DNA of 64,000 nucleotides from Crossiella sp. CA-258035 (lineage in GTDB: Bacteria > Actinomycetota > Actinomycetes > Mycobacteriales > Pseudonocardiaceae): positions 9,019,501-9,083,500 of the forward strand of contig NZ_CP116413.1 in the NCBI RefSeq assembly GCF_030064675.1, in the 5' to 3' direction. Below are positions 27,235 to 35,933 of the stretch, piece by piece (position 1 is the stretch's first letter; each line of letters opens with the position of its first letter). A model generated the notes under the pieces. The model ran no database searches, was not told where the DNA came from, and was given only the letters and a program-made list of their open reading frames with translations. The position numbers and the translations under genes are program-made.

Positions 27235-29055
27235 TCAGGCAAGACGCTGCTTGAGCGCCTCCAGCTCGTCACGCAGCGAGCTGGGCAGCTTGTCACCGAT
27301 CTGAGTGAACCACTCCTCGATGAGCGGCAGTTCGGCCCGCCATTCGTCCACATCCACGGCCAGCGCGGCCTCGATGTCGGCCCTCGGCGCGTCCAGTCCG
27401 GACAGGTCCAGGTCGTCCGCGGTCGGCACGTGGCCGATCGGGGTCTCCTGGGCCGCGGCCTTGCCCTCGATGCGCTCGATGGCCCACTTCAGGATGCGGC
27501 CGTTCTCGCCGAATCCGGGCCACAGGAAGCGCTTGTCGTCGCCGCGGCGGAACCAGTTCACGTAGAAGATCTTCGGCAGCTTCACCGAGTCGGCGTTCTT
27601 GCCGACGGAGATCCAGTGCGCGAAGTAGTCACCGGCGTGGTAGCCGATGAACGGCAGCATGGCCATCGGGTCGCGGCGCACGTCGCCGACCTTGCCCGCG
27701 GCGGCCGCGGTCTTCTCGCTGGAGAGGGTGGCGCCCATGAACACGCCGTGCTGCCAGTCGCGGGCCTCGTTCACCAGCGGGATGGTGGTGCCGCGGCGGC
27801 CGCCGAAGAAGATCGCCGAGATCGGCACTCCGTTGGGGTCGTCCCACTCCGGCGCGAGCACCGGGCACTGCGACATCGGCGTGCAGTAACGGGAGTTGGC
27901 GTGCGAGCTGAGCACCCCGTTCTCGCCGTCGGCCGGGGTCCAGTCCTGCTTCTTCCACGAGGTGGCGTGCGCGGGCGTGTTCTCCATGCCCTCCCACCAG
28001 ATGTCGCCGTCGTCGGTGAGGGCGACGTTGGTGAACACCGAGTTGCCGCGCTCGATGGTGCGCATGGCGTTCGGGTTGGTCTTCCAGTTGGTGCCGGGCG
28101 CGACGCCGAAGAAGCCGGCCTCCGGGTTCACCGCGTACAGGCGGCCGTCCTCACCGAAGCGCATCCAGGCGATGTCGTCGCCGAGGGTCTCGACCTTCCA
28201 GCCGGGGATGGTCGGCTCCAGCATGGCCAGGTTGGTCTTGCCACAGGCCGAGGGGAACGCCGCGGCGATGTAGTGGACCTGCTGCTCCGGCGAGGTCAGC
28301 TTGAGGATCAGCATGTGCTCGGCCAGCCAGCCCTCCTCGCGCGCGATCGTGGAGGCGATGCGCAGCGAGTAGCACTTCTTGCCCAGCAACGCGTTGCCGC
28401 CGTAGCCGGAGCCGAAGCTCCAGATCTCGCGGGTCTCCGGGAAGTGGGTGATGTACTTGGTGTCGTTGCAGGGCCACGGCACGTCCTGCTGGCCGGGCTC
28501 CAGCGGCGCGCCGACCGAGTGCAGGCAGGGCACGTAGTCGGCGTCGTCACCGAAGAGCGCCAACGCCTTGCTGCCCATGCGGGTCATGACGCCCATCGAC
28601 ACCACGACGTATTCGGAGTCGGTGATTTCCACGCCCAGCATGGGCTTTTCCGCGCTGAGCGGGCCCATGCAGAACGGAATCACGTACATCGTGCGGCCGC
28701 GCATGCACCCGCGGTAGAGCTCGGTCATGATGGACTTCATCTCGACCGGATTCATCCAGTTGTTGGTCGGACCGGCGTCGGCCTCGTCAACAGAACAGAT
28801 GTAGGTCCGCTCTTCCACCCTGGCCACGTCATTGGGGTCAGAGGCACACCAGAACGAGTTCGGTTTGTTCTGGAGTCGCACAAAGGTGCCTGCGTCGACC
28901 AGTTTCTGGTTCAGGCGCTCAGCTTCCTCGGGCGACCCGTCGACCCAGACGACCTCGTCCGGCGCGGTCAGTTCCGCGACCTCACGCACCCAGGAAAGCA
29001 GGCGAGCGTGCGTCGTGGGTGCCTGATCGAGACCGGGGATGGTCAGTGCGGTCAT
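27235..29055 (-). CDS. pckA: Phosphoenolpyruvate carboxykinase (GTP)
   Basis: This 606-residue gluconeogenic enzyme converts oxaloacetate and GTP to phosphoenolpyruvate, CO2 and GDP. Diagnostic features are the nucleotide loop [12 protein letters not shown], the PEP/oxaloacetate-binding region around [14 protein letters not shown] and FGGRRGTT. Length matches the GTP-dependent class. The ATG at 29055 follows GGAGACGCC; the longer frame to 29148 has no SD and is not conserved. The leader contains a stable hairpin, and a terminator follows the gene. Confidence 0.96.
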   Translation of the reverse strand: MTALTIPGLDQAPTTHARLLSWVREVAELTAPDEVVWVDGSPEEAERLNQKLVDAGTFVRLQNKPNSFWCASDPNDVARVEERTYICSVDEADAGPTNNWMNPVEMKSIMTELYRGCMRGRTMYVIPFCMGPLSAEKPMLGVEITDSEYVVVSMGVMTRMGSKALALFGDDADYVPCLHSVGAPLEPGQQDVPWPCNDTKYITHFPETREIWSFGSGYGGNALLGKKCYSLRIASTIAREEGWLAEHMLILKLTSPEQQVHYIAAAFPSACGKTNLAMLEPTIPGWKVETLGDDIAWMRFGEDGRLYAVNPEAGFFGVAPGTNWKTNPNAMRTIERGNSVFTNVALTDDGDIWWEGMENTPAHATSWKKQDWTPADGENGVLSSHANSRYCTPMSQCPVLAPEWDDPNGVPISAIFFGGRRGTTIPLVNEARDWQHGVFMGATLSSEKTAAAAGKVGDVRRDPMAMLPFIGYHAGDYFAHWISVGKNADSVKLPKIFYVNWFRRGDDKRFLWPGFGENGRILKWAIERIEGKAAAQETPIGHVPTADDLDLSGLDAPRADIEAALAVDVDEWRAELPLIEEWFTQIGDKLPSSLRDELEALKQRLA

Positions 29056-29085
29056 GGCGTCTCCTGCCTGAGCGAAGAAAGCGAC

Positions 29086-29112
29086 GCTACGCCCGGGGGC
29101 GCCGGGCGTGGC
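29086..29112 (-). promoter_or_regulatory. Stable hairpin in the pckA leader
   Basis: The core arms ACGCCCGG (29089-29096) and CCGGGCGT (29102-29109) pair perfectly, and flanking GCT/GGC adds three more pairs (one G-U), giving an 11-bp stem with a 5-nt loop 31 to 57 bases before the ATG. It may affect translation or stability of the transcript, or be a promoter-proximal operator. Confidence 0.4.
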
Positions 29113-29296
29113 GTGGAAAGGGATTGTTTTGAGGCTAGCGGTACCCAACAGGCGCTGCCGACACCCGGAGTGTCGCCTCGCTCACAAGACCGATAAGGGG
29201 ATCGATTCAGCCACTTGTGGCGCGGAGATGAACGGGTGACGTTTCCGGCCCCGCCCAGCTCAGCAAGCGCTCTCTGGTGGCGTGTCCCACAAAGAG

Positions 29297-29329
29297 ATCA
29301 ACCCCACCCGGTTTCCGGATGAGGTTGAT
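29297..29329. terminator. Terminator of the calcium-repeat gene
   Basis: A 15-bp stem with two mismatches and a TTT loop reads ATCAACC...GGTTGAT at its outer ends. On the minus strand it is followed by TCTTTGTG. It lies 44 bp after the stop at 29374. Confidence 0.65.
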
Positions 29330-29373
29330 TCGGGTTTTGGCCCGGGTGGCCCGGGGTACTCCAGGGCGTAGTT

Positions 29374-30102
29374 CTATGTCCAGCGGGGCTGTTGCGCGCC
29401 GCCGATGCCGCCGCCGGTGCCGGTGGAGTCGACCCACTCGCCGGTGACCGGGTCCACGTGGAAGCTGCCCTGCGGCGCCTTGTCCGTGGCGGTCTCGACC
29501 TCCCAGTCGGCGTCGGAGAGCCGGGCCGGTTCGCTGCTCATGGCGTCGCCGAGGCTCTCGTCGTGCACCACGACCCACTCGCCGTTGCCCCGGTGCTCGC
29601 TGACGATCACCTGGCCGCTGCCGGTGATCTCGGTGGCCACGTCCGCGTCGCCGTCGCCGTCGATGTCGGCGAAGACCACGGTGTCGCCGTCGGCGTCGGT
29701 GACCACCAGGGTGTCGCCCTTGCCGTCGCCGTCGGTGTCGGTCAGCTCGCCCTGCAGGTGCTGCTCGCCGTCGGGGCCGTGCACGATCAGCCCGGACCCG
29801 GTGCCCACCGCGGTCTGCGGGCCCGCGCTGGAGCGCTGCCCCTCGGTGACCCACTCGCCGCTGGCGGAGTCGAAGCGCGCGGTGCTGACCACCGCGCCCT
29901 TGTCGTCCAGGGTGCGCATGACGTCGGCGGTGCCGTCGCCGTTGGTGTCGGTGAAGCTGAGGTAGCCGTCGTCGGTCTCGACCACCGCCGTGTCGTCGAT
30001 CCCGTCCTGGTTGCTGTCGCTGACAGCCTCGACGGTCATCTCCTCACCGTCCACGGTCACCTTGATGTCACCGTCGGTGGCGCCGGTCTCCTCGATGTAC
30101 AC
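29374..30102 (-). CDS. Calcium-repeat protein, DUF6802-like
   Basis: This 242-residue acidic protein has five DxDxDG-type calcium loops: DSNQDGIDD (29-37), DTNGDGTAD, DTDGDGKGD, DADGDT and DIDGDGDAD. They alternate with short beta-strand segments, as in actinobacterial DUF6802-type proteins. There is no signal peptide or transmembrane helix, so export, if any, is by another route. It is monocistronic. The function is not known; calcium-dependent folding or binding is inferred from the loops. Confidence 0.7.
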   Translation of the reverse strand: MYIEETGATDGDIKVTVDGEEMTVEAVSDSNQDGIDDTAVVETDDGYLSFTDTNGDGTADVMRTLDDKGAVVSTARFDSASGEWVTEGQRSSAGPQTAVGTGSGLIVHGPDGEQHLQGELTDTDGDGKGDTLVVTDADGDTVVFADIDGDGDADVATEITGSGQVIVSEHRGNGEWVVVHDESLGDAMSSEPARLSDADWEVETATDKAPQGSFHVDPVTGEWVDSTGTGGGIGGAQQPRWT

Positions 30103-30223
30103 CTGATCCCCCTTGGACTACCCGGGGTGCGGGCAAGCTGGGCGTTTCTTGCCACTTCGACTTACGGTAGGCCCGTTCGGTTCCATCGCCAAGTCGGCAA
30201 CCGATCGAAATGGTGACAACCTG

Positions 30224-32071
30224 TCAACCCGCGTCCCGCTGATCGCGGATGCGCCCGAGCAGCATCTCCGCCTGTGCCCGCCCCGCCTTCACCTCGGCGA
30301 GCCGTTTGCCGACCGCCTGGAGCCGCCGGTTGCGTTCCGCGGTGTCCATCCGCAGCGCCTTGTCCACCTCGCGCAGCTCGTCCTCGATCGCGCCGATCCG
30401 CCTGCCCAGCGCGTCGTCCATGGCCAGCGACAGCTGCTGCTCGGCCTCGATCAGCTGCTCGGAGACCAGCTGCTCCATGGTGGAGCGGGCGTCCGCGACC
30501 ACCTCGGTGAGCCACTGCTTGAGGTAGGTCTTGTCCGCGGTGTGCTTGCGGGTGCGGGCCAGCCACCAGCCCGCGCCGAGGCCGAGCACGATGGTCACCG
30601 GCAGCACCAGCGCGCTGGAGGCGGCGATGCCCAGCCCGGCCAGCGGCAGCGCGGCGGCCTTGCCAAGGCCGAGCCCGCCGGAGACGCCCATGAACACCAG
30701 CAGCTTGTCCTCGGCGTTGGGCGGACGCCGGTCCGGGCTGCGCAGCAGCACCGGCGGCTGCCCGGCGCGGGCGAACTGGGACCGGATGACATCCAGCTCG
30801 TCCGGCGAGAACAGCTCGGCCAGCACCGCCTTGGCCAGCGCGTCCAGCCGGGCGGCCAGTCCGTCGCTCAACCGGCCGGAGACCAGCTGCAGCGCCGCGT
30901 CCAGCTCCTGCGGCAGCCGTTGCAGGCCCTCCCGGTCGGCCGCGTCGATGGCCCGCCGGAACCAGGACTGCACGTCCCGCATCTGCCTGGCCACCTCGTG
31001 CGAGCTCTCCACCCGGGCCCGCTGGGTCTCCCCGCGCAGCCGCACCTGCCAGCCCCTGGTGGCCGAGCGGCGCAACGCGACCAGCTCGTCCTTGCGCGCC
31101 CGCAGCGACTCGGCCTCGTCCTCGCCGGTGCTCAGGGTGCGCTGCTCGGCGGTCAGCTTCGCGCTCTGCTCGGCCAGCGCGGTGGCCGCCGCGCGCAGCG
31201 TGTTGGCCTCGGCGAGCATGGCCGCGTGCGCGGCGACCAGCTCCTGCAGGCCGGTCTGCAACGGCGCGATGCCGGACTGCTCGCGCAGCAGCGCCGCGGT
31301 CTCCGGCGTCGGCGCGTTCTTGGCCAGGCCGAACATCCGGGCGCTGACGGGGTGGAAGACGGCCCCGGCGAACCGGGGCGCGTGCTCGGCCAGCAGTGCC
31401 CGGTTGGCCTCCAGCACCTGCCGCCAGCCCCGGTACTGGTCGGTCTTGGTCAGCGCGAACAGCACGGTCTCCACCCGCTCGCCTGCCTGGGCGAGGAAGG
31501 TCAGCTCACCACTGGTCAGCGGCGCGGAGGCGTCCACCACGAACAGCAGCGCGGTGGCGTTGGCGGCGGCCTCGGCGGCCAGCTCGCCGTGCATCGAGTC
31601 CAGCCCGCCGACCCCGGGGGTGTCGATCACGGTCAGCCGGCTCAGCAGCGGGATGGGCGCCTCGACCCGGACGAAGCGGGGCGGCAGCTGGCCCTCCGGC
31701 AGCTCCCCGGTCACCGTCACCCAGCGGTGCAGCTGCTCCACCGGGAAGGACACCGGCTGCACCTGCCCCGGGTAGCAGGCCTGTGCGGCCCACTCCTCGC
31801 CGTGGGCGAAGACCAGGTAGTTGGCGGTGGCCACGTGCGCGTCCACCGGCGACAGGTTCTCCGCCGCCAGCAACGCGTTGACCAGCGAGCTCTTCCCCCG
31901 GTTGGTCTCGCCGACGACCACCACCGAGGGCACCGAGGGCCGCCCGTCGCGCACCGCGGCCACCCACTCGGCGGCGGCCGGATCGGCCTCCTTGAGCAGC
32001 TCGACCAGCCGCCCGACGGTGTGCCGCACCAGCTTGGGCAGTGGCACGCCCGAGGTCACCGGCGCGTTCAC
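30224..32071 (-). CDS. Dynamin-like GTPase (C-terminal gene of operon)
   Basis: This 615-residue large GTPase of the bacterial dynamin-like family has a P-loop GETNRGKSS (54-62), the G3 motif DTPGVGG and a G4-like TKTD. A long alpha-helical middle and stalk follow, with a hydrophobic hairpin (about residues 420-480, FMGVSGGLGLGKAAALPLAG then IVLGLGAGWWLA) that should insert in the membrane, and a C-terminal charged helix. The GTG start overlaps the GrpE-like stop as GTGA. It probably remodels membrane, as IniA and DynA do, and works with the GTPase encoded at the start of the operon. Confidence 0.85.
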   Translation of the reverse strand: MNAPVTSGVPLPKLVRHTVGRLVELLKEADPAAAEWVAAVRDGRPSVPSVVVVGETNRGKSSLVNALLAAENLSPVDAHVATANYLVFAHGEEWAAQACYPGQVQPVSFPVEQLHRWVTVTGELPEGQLPPRFVRVEAPIPLLSRLTVIDTPGVGGLDSMHGELAAEAAANATALLFVVDASAPLTSGELTFLAQAGERVETVLFALTKTDQYRGWRQVLEANRALLAEHAPRFAGAVFHPVSARMFGLAKNAPTPETAALLREQSGIAPLQTGLQELVAAHAAMLAEANTLRAAATALAEQSAKLTAEQRTLSTGEDEAESLRARKDELVALRRSATRGWQVRLRGETQRARVESSHEVARQMRDVQSWFRRAIDAADREGLQRLPQELDAALQLVSGRLSDGLAARLDALAKAVLAELFSPDELDVIRSQFARAGQPPVLLRSPDRRPPNAEDKLLVFMGVSGGLGLGKAAALPLAGLGIAASSALVLPVTIVLGLGAGWWLARTRKHTADKTYLKQWLTEVVADARSTMEQLVSEQLIEAEQQLSLAMDDALGRRIGAIEDELREVDKALRMDTAERNRRLQAVGKRLAEVKAGRAQAEMLLGRIRDQRDAG

Positions 32072-32427
32072 CCGGCGGCCTCGCGCAGCGTGTACACGGT
32101 CACCACTGGCGGCCGCACCGGCTGCCCGTGGTCCAGGAAACCCACCACCTCGGTCTCGGCGACCAGCCCGGCCAGCGCGGGGTCGTCGGTGGGCTGGGTG
32201 CCGCCCGCCTCGTGCACGGCCGGGTCGAAGCGCTGCCCGTCCGGCCGCACCGCGGTCACCCCCACCCCGGCCAGCCCGTCCACGATCCGCTCCGCGACAC
32301 CGGCGCTGCGGGCCCGGTCGAGCGCGTAGAGGCACAGCTGGATGAGCTTCTTCCGCTCACCGCGTGCGGGGTCGAACATGACCTCTTCCGACGCGGCGTC
32401 CACCGGTCCGGTTCCCCCGGTCGTCAT
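32068..32427 (-). CDS. GrpE-like protein of dynamin operon
   Basis: This 119-residue protein matches the C-terminal half of GrpE nucleotide exchange factors: a helical part (RGERKKLIQLCLYALDRA), the beta-domain motif GQRFDPAVHEA (64-74) and the terminal RPPVVTVY (105-112). The long N-terminal coiled coil of normal GrpE is shortened. It is coupled on both sides (ATGA, GTGA) to dynamin-like GTPases, with no Hsp70 or DnaJ gene nearby. I infer that it is a dedicated exchange factor or structural partner for the dynamin pair, or for a distant Hsp70. Confidence 0.75.
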   Translation of the reverse strand: MTTGGTGPVDAASEEVMFDPARGERKKLIQLCLYALDRARSAGVAERIVDGLAGVGVTAVRPDGQRFDPAVHEAGGTQPTDDPALAGLVAETEVVGFLDHGQPVRPPVVTVYTLREAAG

Positions 32428-33947
32428 CTCGATCCTCCACCGAGCTGCTGCCAGATCAGGAAGTATGCGCGGTGCACCACGTGCGCCACCCGGCTTTGCG
32501 CCGGAGTGGCCCCGAAGGAGGCGAAGGCCCGCCACCACCCGGCCCGTTCCAGCGCGAAGGCGAGCAGTTCCTGGCGGGGGCGGCCGGGCAGGCCGAGTTG
32601 CTGGTCGGGTTTGGCCGAGCCGCCCACCCGCAGCACCTCCTCGGCCAGGTCGGCCGGCATGGCCACCTGGCCGGAGGTGACCAGGGTGAGGGCTTCCAGC
32701 AGGCGGAGCTGGTGCGCCTCGGGCTTGGCCAGCAGGACCTCGATGGCGTCGTGCACCCGCTGGCGTTCGCCGGGGTCGCCGGAGGCGCGGGCCAGCGCGG
32801 TGACCGAGGCGAGTGCGGCGGCGGCCTTGATGCCGTCGGCGCGGGCCTTGAACACCACGTCCAGCTTGGCCCGGACCGCGGCCAGTCCGGATGCCTCCAG
32901 CAGGCCGCGGCGCAGCGCGCCCGCGGTCAGCTCCGGGTCGGCGGCGAGCAGGTTCAGCGCGGTGCTGATGCCGTGCAGGTCGAGGCAGCTGAGCAGGCGT
33001 TCCCTGGTGGCGGCTGGCACCGGGGTGTCCCAGCTGGTGAACAGGTCGACGGAGAGCAGCATGGTGGCGCGGGTGGTCTCGTCCAGGGCGGCGAGCTGTT
33101 TGAGCGCCTCGGCGTCGGCCGCGGTGAAGCCGCCGGTCTCCGCGGTCTCGGCGAGCAGGCCGATCATCGGCAGCACGTCGGCGACCCTGGGCTTGAGCGT
33201 CTCGGCCTGGTGCGCGGCCAGCAGCTCGGCCGCCTTCCACAGGTCGCCGCCGGAGCCGGCCACGGTTTCCGGGGCGATGGTGTCGGCCTTGTTGAGCACC
33301 GCGATCGCGTTCACCGGACCGGCCTCCCGGCTGGCGGTGGCCGCGGTGAAGGCGGCCAGCGCGGCCCGGTCGTCCGAGCGCACGGTCTGGGTGACCACGT
33401 AGAGCACGGCCTCCGCGCCCACCACCGCGTTGCGGGAGACCTCGTCCAGCTCGTCGGCGGCCCGGCCGGGCTCGCCGAGCAGCTCGGACTCGGTGCGGGC
33501 CACCGAGGTGGCGTCCAGCGAGCCGAGGCCGGGGGTGTCGATCACGGTCAGGTCCCGCAGCACCGCGCTGGTCAGGTATGCCTCCAGGTGCGAGACCCGG
33601 TCCAGGTCCACGCCGAGCTTGGCCGGGATCATGCCGTCGGCGTCGAAGGGCAGCACCTGCTTGCCGCCGTCGGTGAAGATCACCTCGACCCGGTCCACCG
33701 TGCCGTAGTGGAAGCGGGTGACCAGCCGGGTGCACTCGCCGATGTCGGTGGGCGCCACCCGCCGCCCGATCAGCGCGTTGACCAGCGTGGACTTGCCCGA
33801 CTTGATCCGGCCGGCGACCGCGACCTGGAGCGGGGCGCCCAGCCGCCGGAGCACCTCGGCGAACCCGGCCGCGGTGCGCGAGCCGACCTGCGGGGTCAGC
33901 CGCTGGCAGAGGTGGGCGACGGCTGCGGACAGTGGCCCCGGGTTCAC
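32424..33947 (-). CDS. Dynamin-like GTPase (first gene of operon)
   Basis: This 507-residue dynamin-like GTPase has a P-loop GRIKSGKST (46-54), G3 DTPGLGS and G4 NKAD, followed by a long helical region without an obvious transmembrane hairpin, similar to IniC. The GTG at 33947 is the conserved start; the longer frame to 34037 is not conserved. A pair of GTPases, one with and one without a membrane hairpin, is the arrangement of IniA/IniC and of DynA/DynB partners, so a heteromeric complex at the membrane is likely. Confidence 0.85.
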   Translation of the reverse strand: MNPGPLSAAVAHLCQRLTPQVGSRTAAGFAEVLRRLGAPLQVAVAGRIKSGKSTLVNALIGRRVAPTDIGECTRLVTRFHYGTVDRVEVIFTDGGKQVLPFDADGMIPAKLGVDLDRVSHLEAYLTSAVLRDLTVIDTPGLGSLDATSVARTESELLGEPGRAADELDEVSRNAVVGAEAVLYVVTQTVRSDDRAALAAFTAATASREAGPVNAIAVLNKADTIAPETVAGSGGDLWKAAELLAAHQAETLKPRVADVLPMIGLLAETAETGGFTAADAEALKQLAALDETTRATMLLSVDLFTSWDTPVPAATRERLLSCLDLHGISTALNLLAADPELTAGALRRGLLEASGLAAVRAKLDVVFKARADGIKAAAALASVTALARASGDPGERQRVHDAIEVLLAKPEAHQLRLLEALTLVTSGQVAMPADLAEEVLRVGGSAKPDQQLGLPGRPRQELLAFALERAGWWRAFASFGATPAQSRVAHVVHRAYFLIWQQLGGGSR

Positions 33948-34065
33948 TTGTGCATCGTCGCACGCAGGGCGGCCCCGGCGCGGGCCCGGCGGTAATCCAC
34001 AAGGGGTAGCGAATCTCCGCCTGCGGTACGACGCCACCCGGCCGAGCCGCGTTTACCCTCGTCGG

Positions 34066-35247
34066 GTGCGGAGACTGAGCCTGTGGCTGCGGGCCCACCC
34101 CTTGGTGGGCGACACGGCGCTGGTCGTCCTGCTCACCACGCTGGACATGCTGGGCAAGAACCCGAACTGGGTGGTCACCGACACGAACTACTACTCGGTC
34201 GGCGCGCTGCTCACCGTGCCCCTGATCGTGCGCCGCCGCCAACCGATGGTGGCCGGTGGGCTGATCGTCTTCGCCGAGTTCCTGCGGATCTTCACGCACC
34301 CGGCCGACATGGACTACCGGGTCGGCGAGCTGGGCATCCCGATCATGCTCTACACCCTCGCGGTGTACGGCACCCGCCGCTGGGCAGGCGCGTTCGCCTT
34401 CTGCATCCTGCTGGTCAACGTGGTGGTGCTGATCCGCTTCCCGGAGCCGGGCCCGGCCGCCTGGTCGGCGTTCAGCTGGTTCGCCGCGCCCGCCTTCGCC
34501 TGGCTGCTCGGCGAGATCGTCGCGGCCCGCAGGGCGCTGAACGAGGAGGCGGTGCAGCGACTGCTGCTGCTGGAGCTGGAACGGGACCAGCAGGCCAAGA
34601 TCGCGGTGGCCGCCGAGCGCACCAGGATCGCCCGCGAGCTGCACGACGTGGTGGCGCACGCGGTGAGCGTGATCGTGGTCCAGGCCGACGGCGCGTCCTA
34701 CATGATCAAGGACAAACCGGAGCTGGCCGAGCGCTCGCTGAAGACCATCTCCACCACCGGCAGGCAGGCCCTCAACGAGCTGCGCAGGCTGCTCGGCGTG
34801 CTGCGCACCACGGATGAGAACGACCCGGAGATGACCCCGCAGCCCAGCGCGGGCCAGGTCGAGGAGCTGGTGGCGAAGGTGCGCGCGGTGGGCCTGCCGG
34901 TGCAGCTGGACCTGCGCGGCGACCTGGACGACCTGCCGGCCGGCATCGGGCTCGGCGTGTACCGGATCGTGCAGGAGGCGCTGACCAACACGATCAAGCA
35001 CGGCGGCGCGGGGGTGAAGGCGGTGGTGCGGGTGCACCGCGAGGAGGACGCGGTGCGGGTGCGGGTGCTCGACAGCGGCGGCGGCCCCGGCACCGGCTCG
35101 GGCCTGGTCTCCGGCGGCAACGGGCTGATCGGCATGCAGGAACGGGCCAGCGTCTTCGGCGGCGAGTTGGAGGCCGGTCCGCGGCCGGGTGGCGGGTGGC
35201 AGGTCTCGGCCCGGCTGCCGCTGACCAACCGGACCGTCGGGTCCTGA
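34066..35247 (+). CDS. NarL-type sensor histidine kinase
   Basis: This 393-residue membrane histidine kinase has about five transmembrane segments in the first 150 residues, a linker coiled coil, a HisKA_3 dimerisation box (RIARELHDVVAHAVSVIVVQ with the phospho-acceptor His) and an HATPase domain (VQEALTNTIKHG, then GNGLIGMQER). The GTG at 34066 starts the conserved MRRLSLWLRAHP-like region. It lies 26 bp upstream of its response regulator and is divergent from the dynamin operon, 118 bp away. No extracytoplasmic sensor domain is seen, so it may sense membrane state. Confidence 0.9.
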   Translation: MRRLSLWLRAHPLVGDTALVVLLTTLDMLGKNPNWVVTDTNYYSVGALLTVPLIVRRRQPMVAGGLIVFAEFLRIFTHPADMDYRVGELGIPIMLYTLAVYGTRRWAGAFAFCILLVNVVVLIRFPEPGPAAWSAFSWFAAPAFAWLLGEIVAARRALNEEAVQRLLLLELERDQQAKIAVAAERTRIARELHDVVAHAVSVIVVQADGASYMIKDKPELAERSLKTISTTGRQALNELRRLLGVLRTTDENDPEMTPQPSAGQVEELVAKVRAVGLPVQLDLRGDLDDLPAGIGLGVYRIVQEALTNTIKHGGAGVKAVVRVHREEDAVRVRVLDSGGGPGTGSGLVSGGNGLIGMQERASVFGGELEAGPRPGGGWQVSARLPLTNRTVGS

Positions 35248-35273
35248 GTGGACATTGCCTCTAAGCTCGGCCC

Positions 35274-35933
35274 GTGATCCGGGTGATGTTGGTCGACGAC
35301 CAGGAACTGATGCGCATGGGGTTCCGCATGGTGCTCGACGCGCAGGAGGACCTCCAGGTGGTCGGGGAGGCGGGGGACGGCGCCGAGGCCGTGCGCAAGG
35401 CCGCCGAGCTGCGCCCGGACGTGGTGCTGATGGACGTGCGCATGCCGGTGCTGGACGGGGTGGAGGCCACCAAGCGGATCAGCGCCGAGGGCACGTCGAA
35501 GGTGCTCGTGATGACCACCTTCGACCTGGACGAGTACGTGCTGGCCGCGTTGCGCGGCGGGGCGAGCGGCTTCCTGCTCAAGGACACCCCGCCCGCGGAC
35601 CTGGTCTCCGCCCTGCGCGCGGTGGCCAGCGGGGACGCGGTGGTCTCGCCGAGTGTGACCAGGCGGCTGCTGGACCGCTTCCTCGGTTCGGCGGACTCCG
35701 GGCAGCTGCGCGACGCGACCGTGCTGGACGTGCTGACCGAGCGGGAGCGCGAGGTGCTGGTGCTCATCGCCAAGGGCATGTCCAACGCGGAGATCGCCAA
35801 GACGCTGTTCCTGTCCGAGGCGACGGTGAAGACGCACGTGGGCCGCATCCTGGCCAAGCTGGACCTGCGCGACCGGGTGCAGGCCGTGGTGCTCGCCTAC
35901 GAGACCGGGCTGGCCCGCCCCGGCGACGCCTAG
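35274..35933 (+). CDS. NarL/LuxR-type response regulator
   Basis: This 219-residue regulator has a receiver domain with the acidic pair VDD (8-10), phospho-acceptor Asp in LMDVRMP and a conserved KDT switch region, and a C-terminal LuxR HTH (LTEREREVLVLIAKGMSNAEIA). Its partner is the kinase just upstream. The targets are not evident; the divergent dynamin operon is a candidate by position. Its stop overlaps the convergent SDR gene by four bp. Confidence 0.93.
   Translation: MIRVMLVDDQELMRMGFRMVLDAQEDLQVVGEAGDGAEAVRKAAELRPDVVLMDVRMPVLDGVEATKRISAEGTSKVLVMTTFDLDEYVLAALRGGASGFLLKDTPPADLVSALRAVASGDAVVSPSVTRRLLDRFLGSADSGQLRDATVLDVLTEREREVLVLIAKGMSNAEIAKTLFLSEATVKTHVGRILAKLDLRDRVQAVVLAYETGLARPGDA

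Larger units (their letters stand above)
29056..29373. other. 318-bp intergenic region upstream of pckA
   Basis: No gene was found here. It contains the pckA promoter and leader with one hairpin and the terminator of the calcium-repeat protein gene (both listed). No riboswitch consensus was recognised. Confidence 0.6.

Noticed and set aside
27430-29196. Long plus-strand open frame opposite pckA
   Set aside because: Shadow frame of a highly conserved enzyme, with no recognisable domain.
29056-29373. Riboswitch upstream of pckA
   Set aside because: Only a simple stem is seen; no known riboswitch core or conserved loops.
32068-35037. 989-codon minus-strand frame ending in the GrpE-like protein
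   Set aside because: The upstream part lies opposite the histidine kinase and out of frame in the dynamin gene; only the last 119 codons are conserved.
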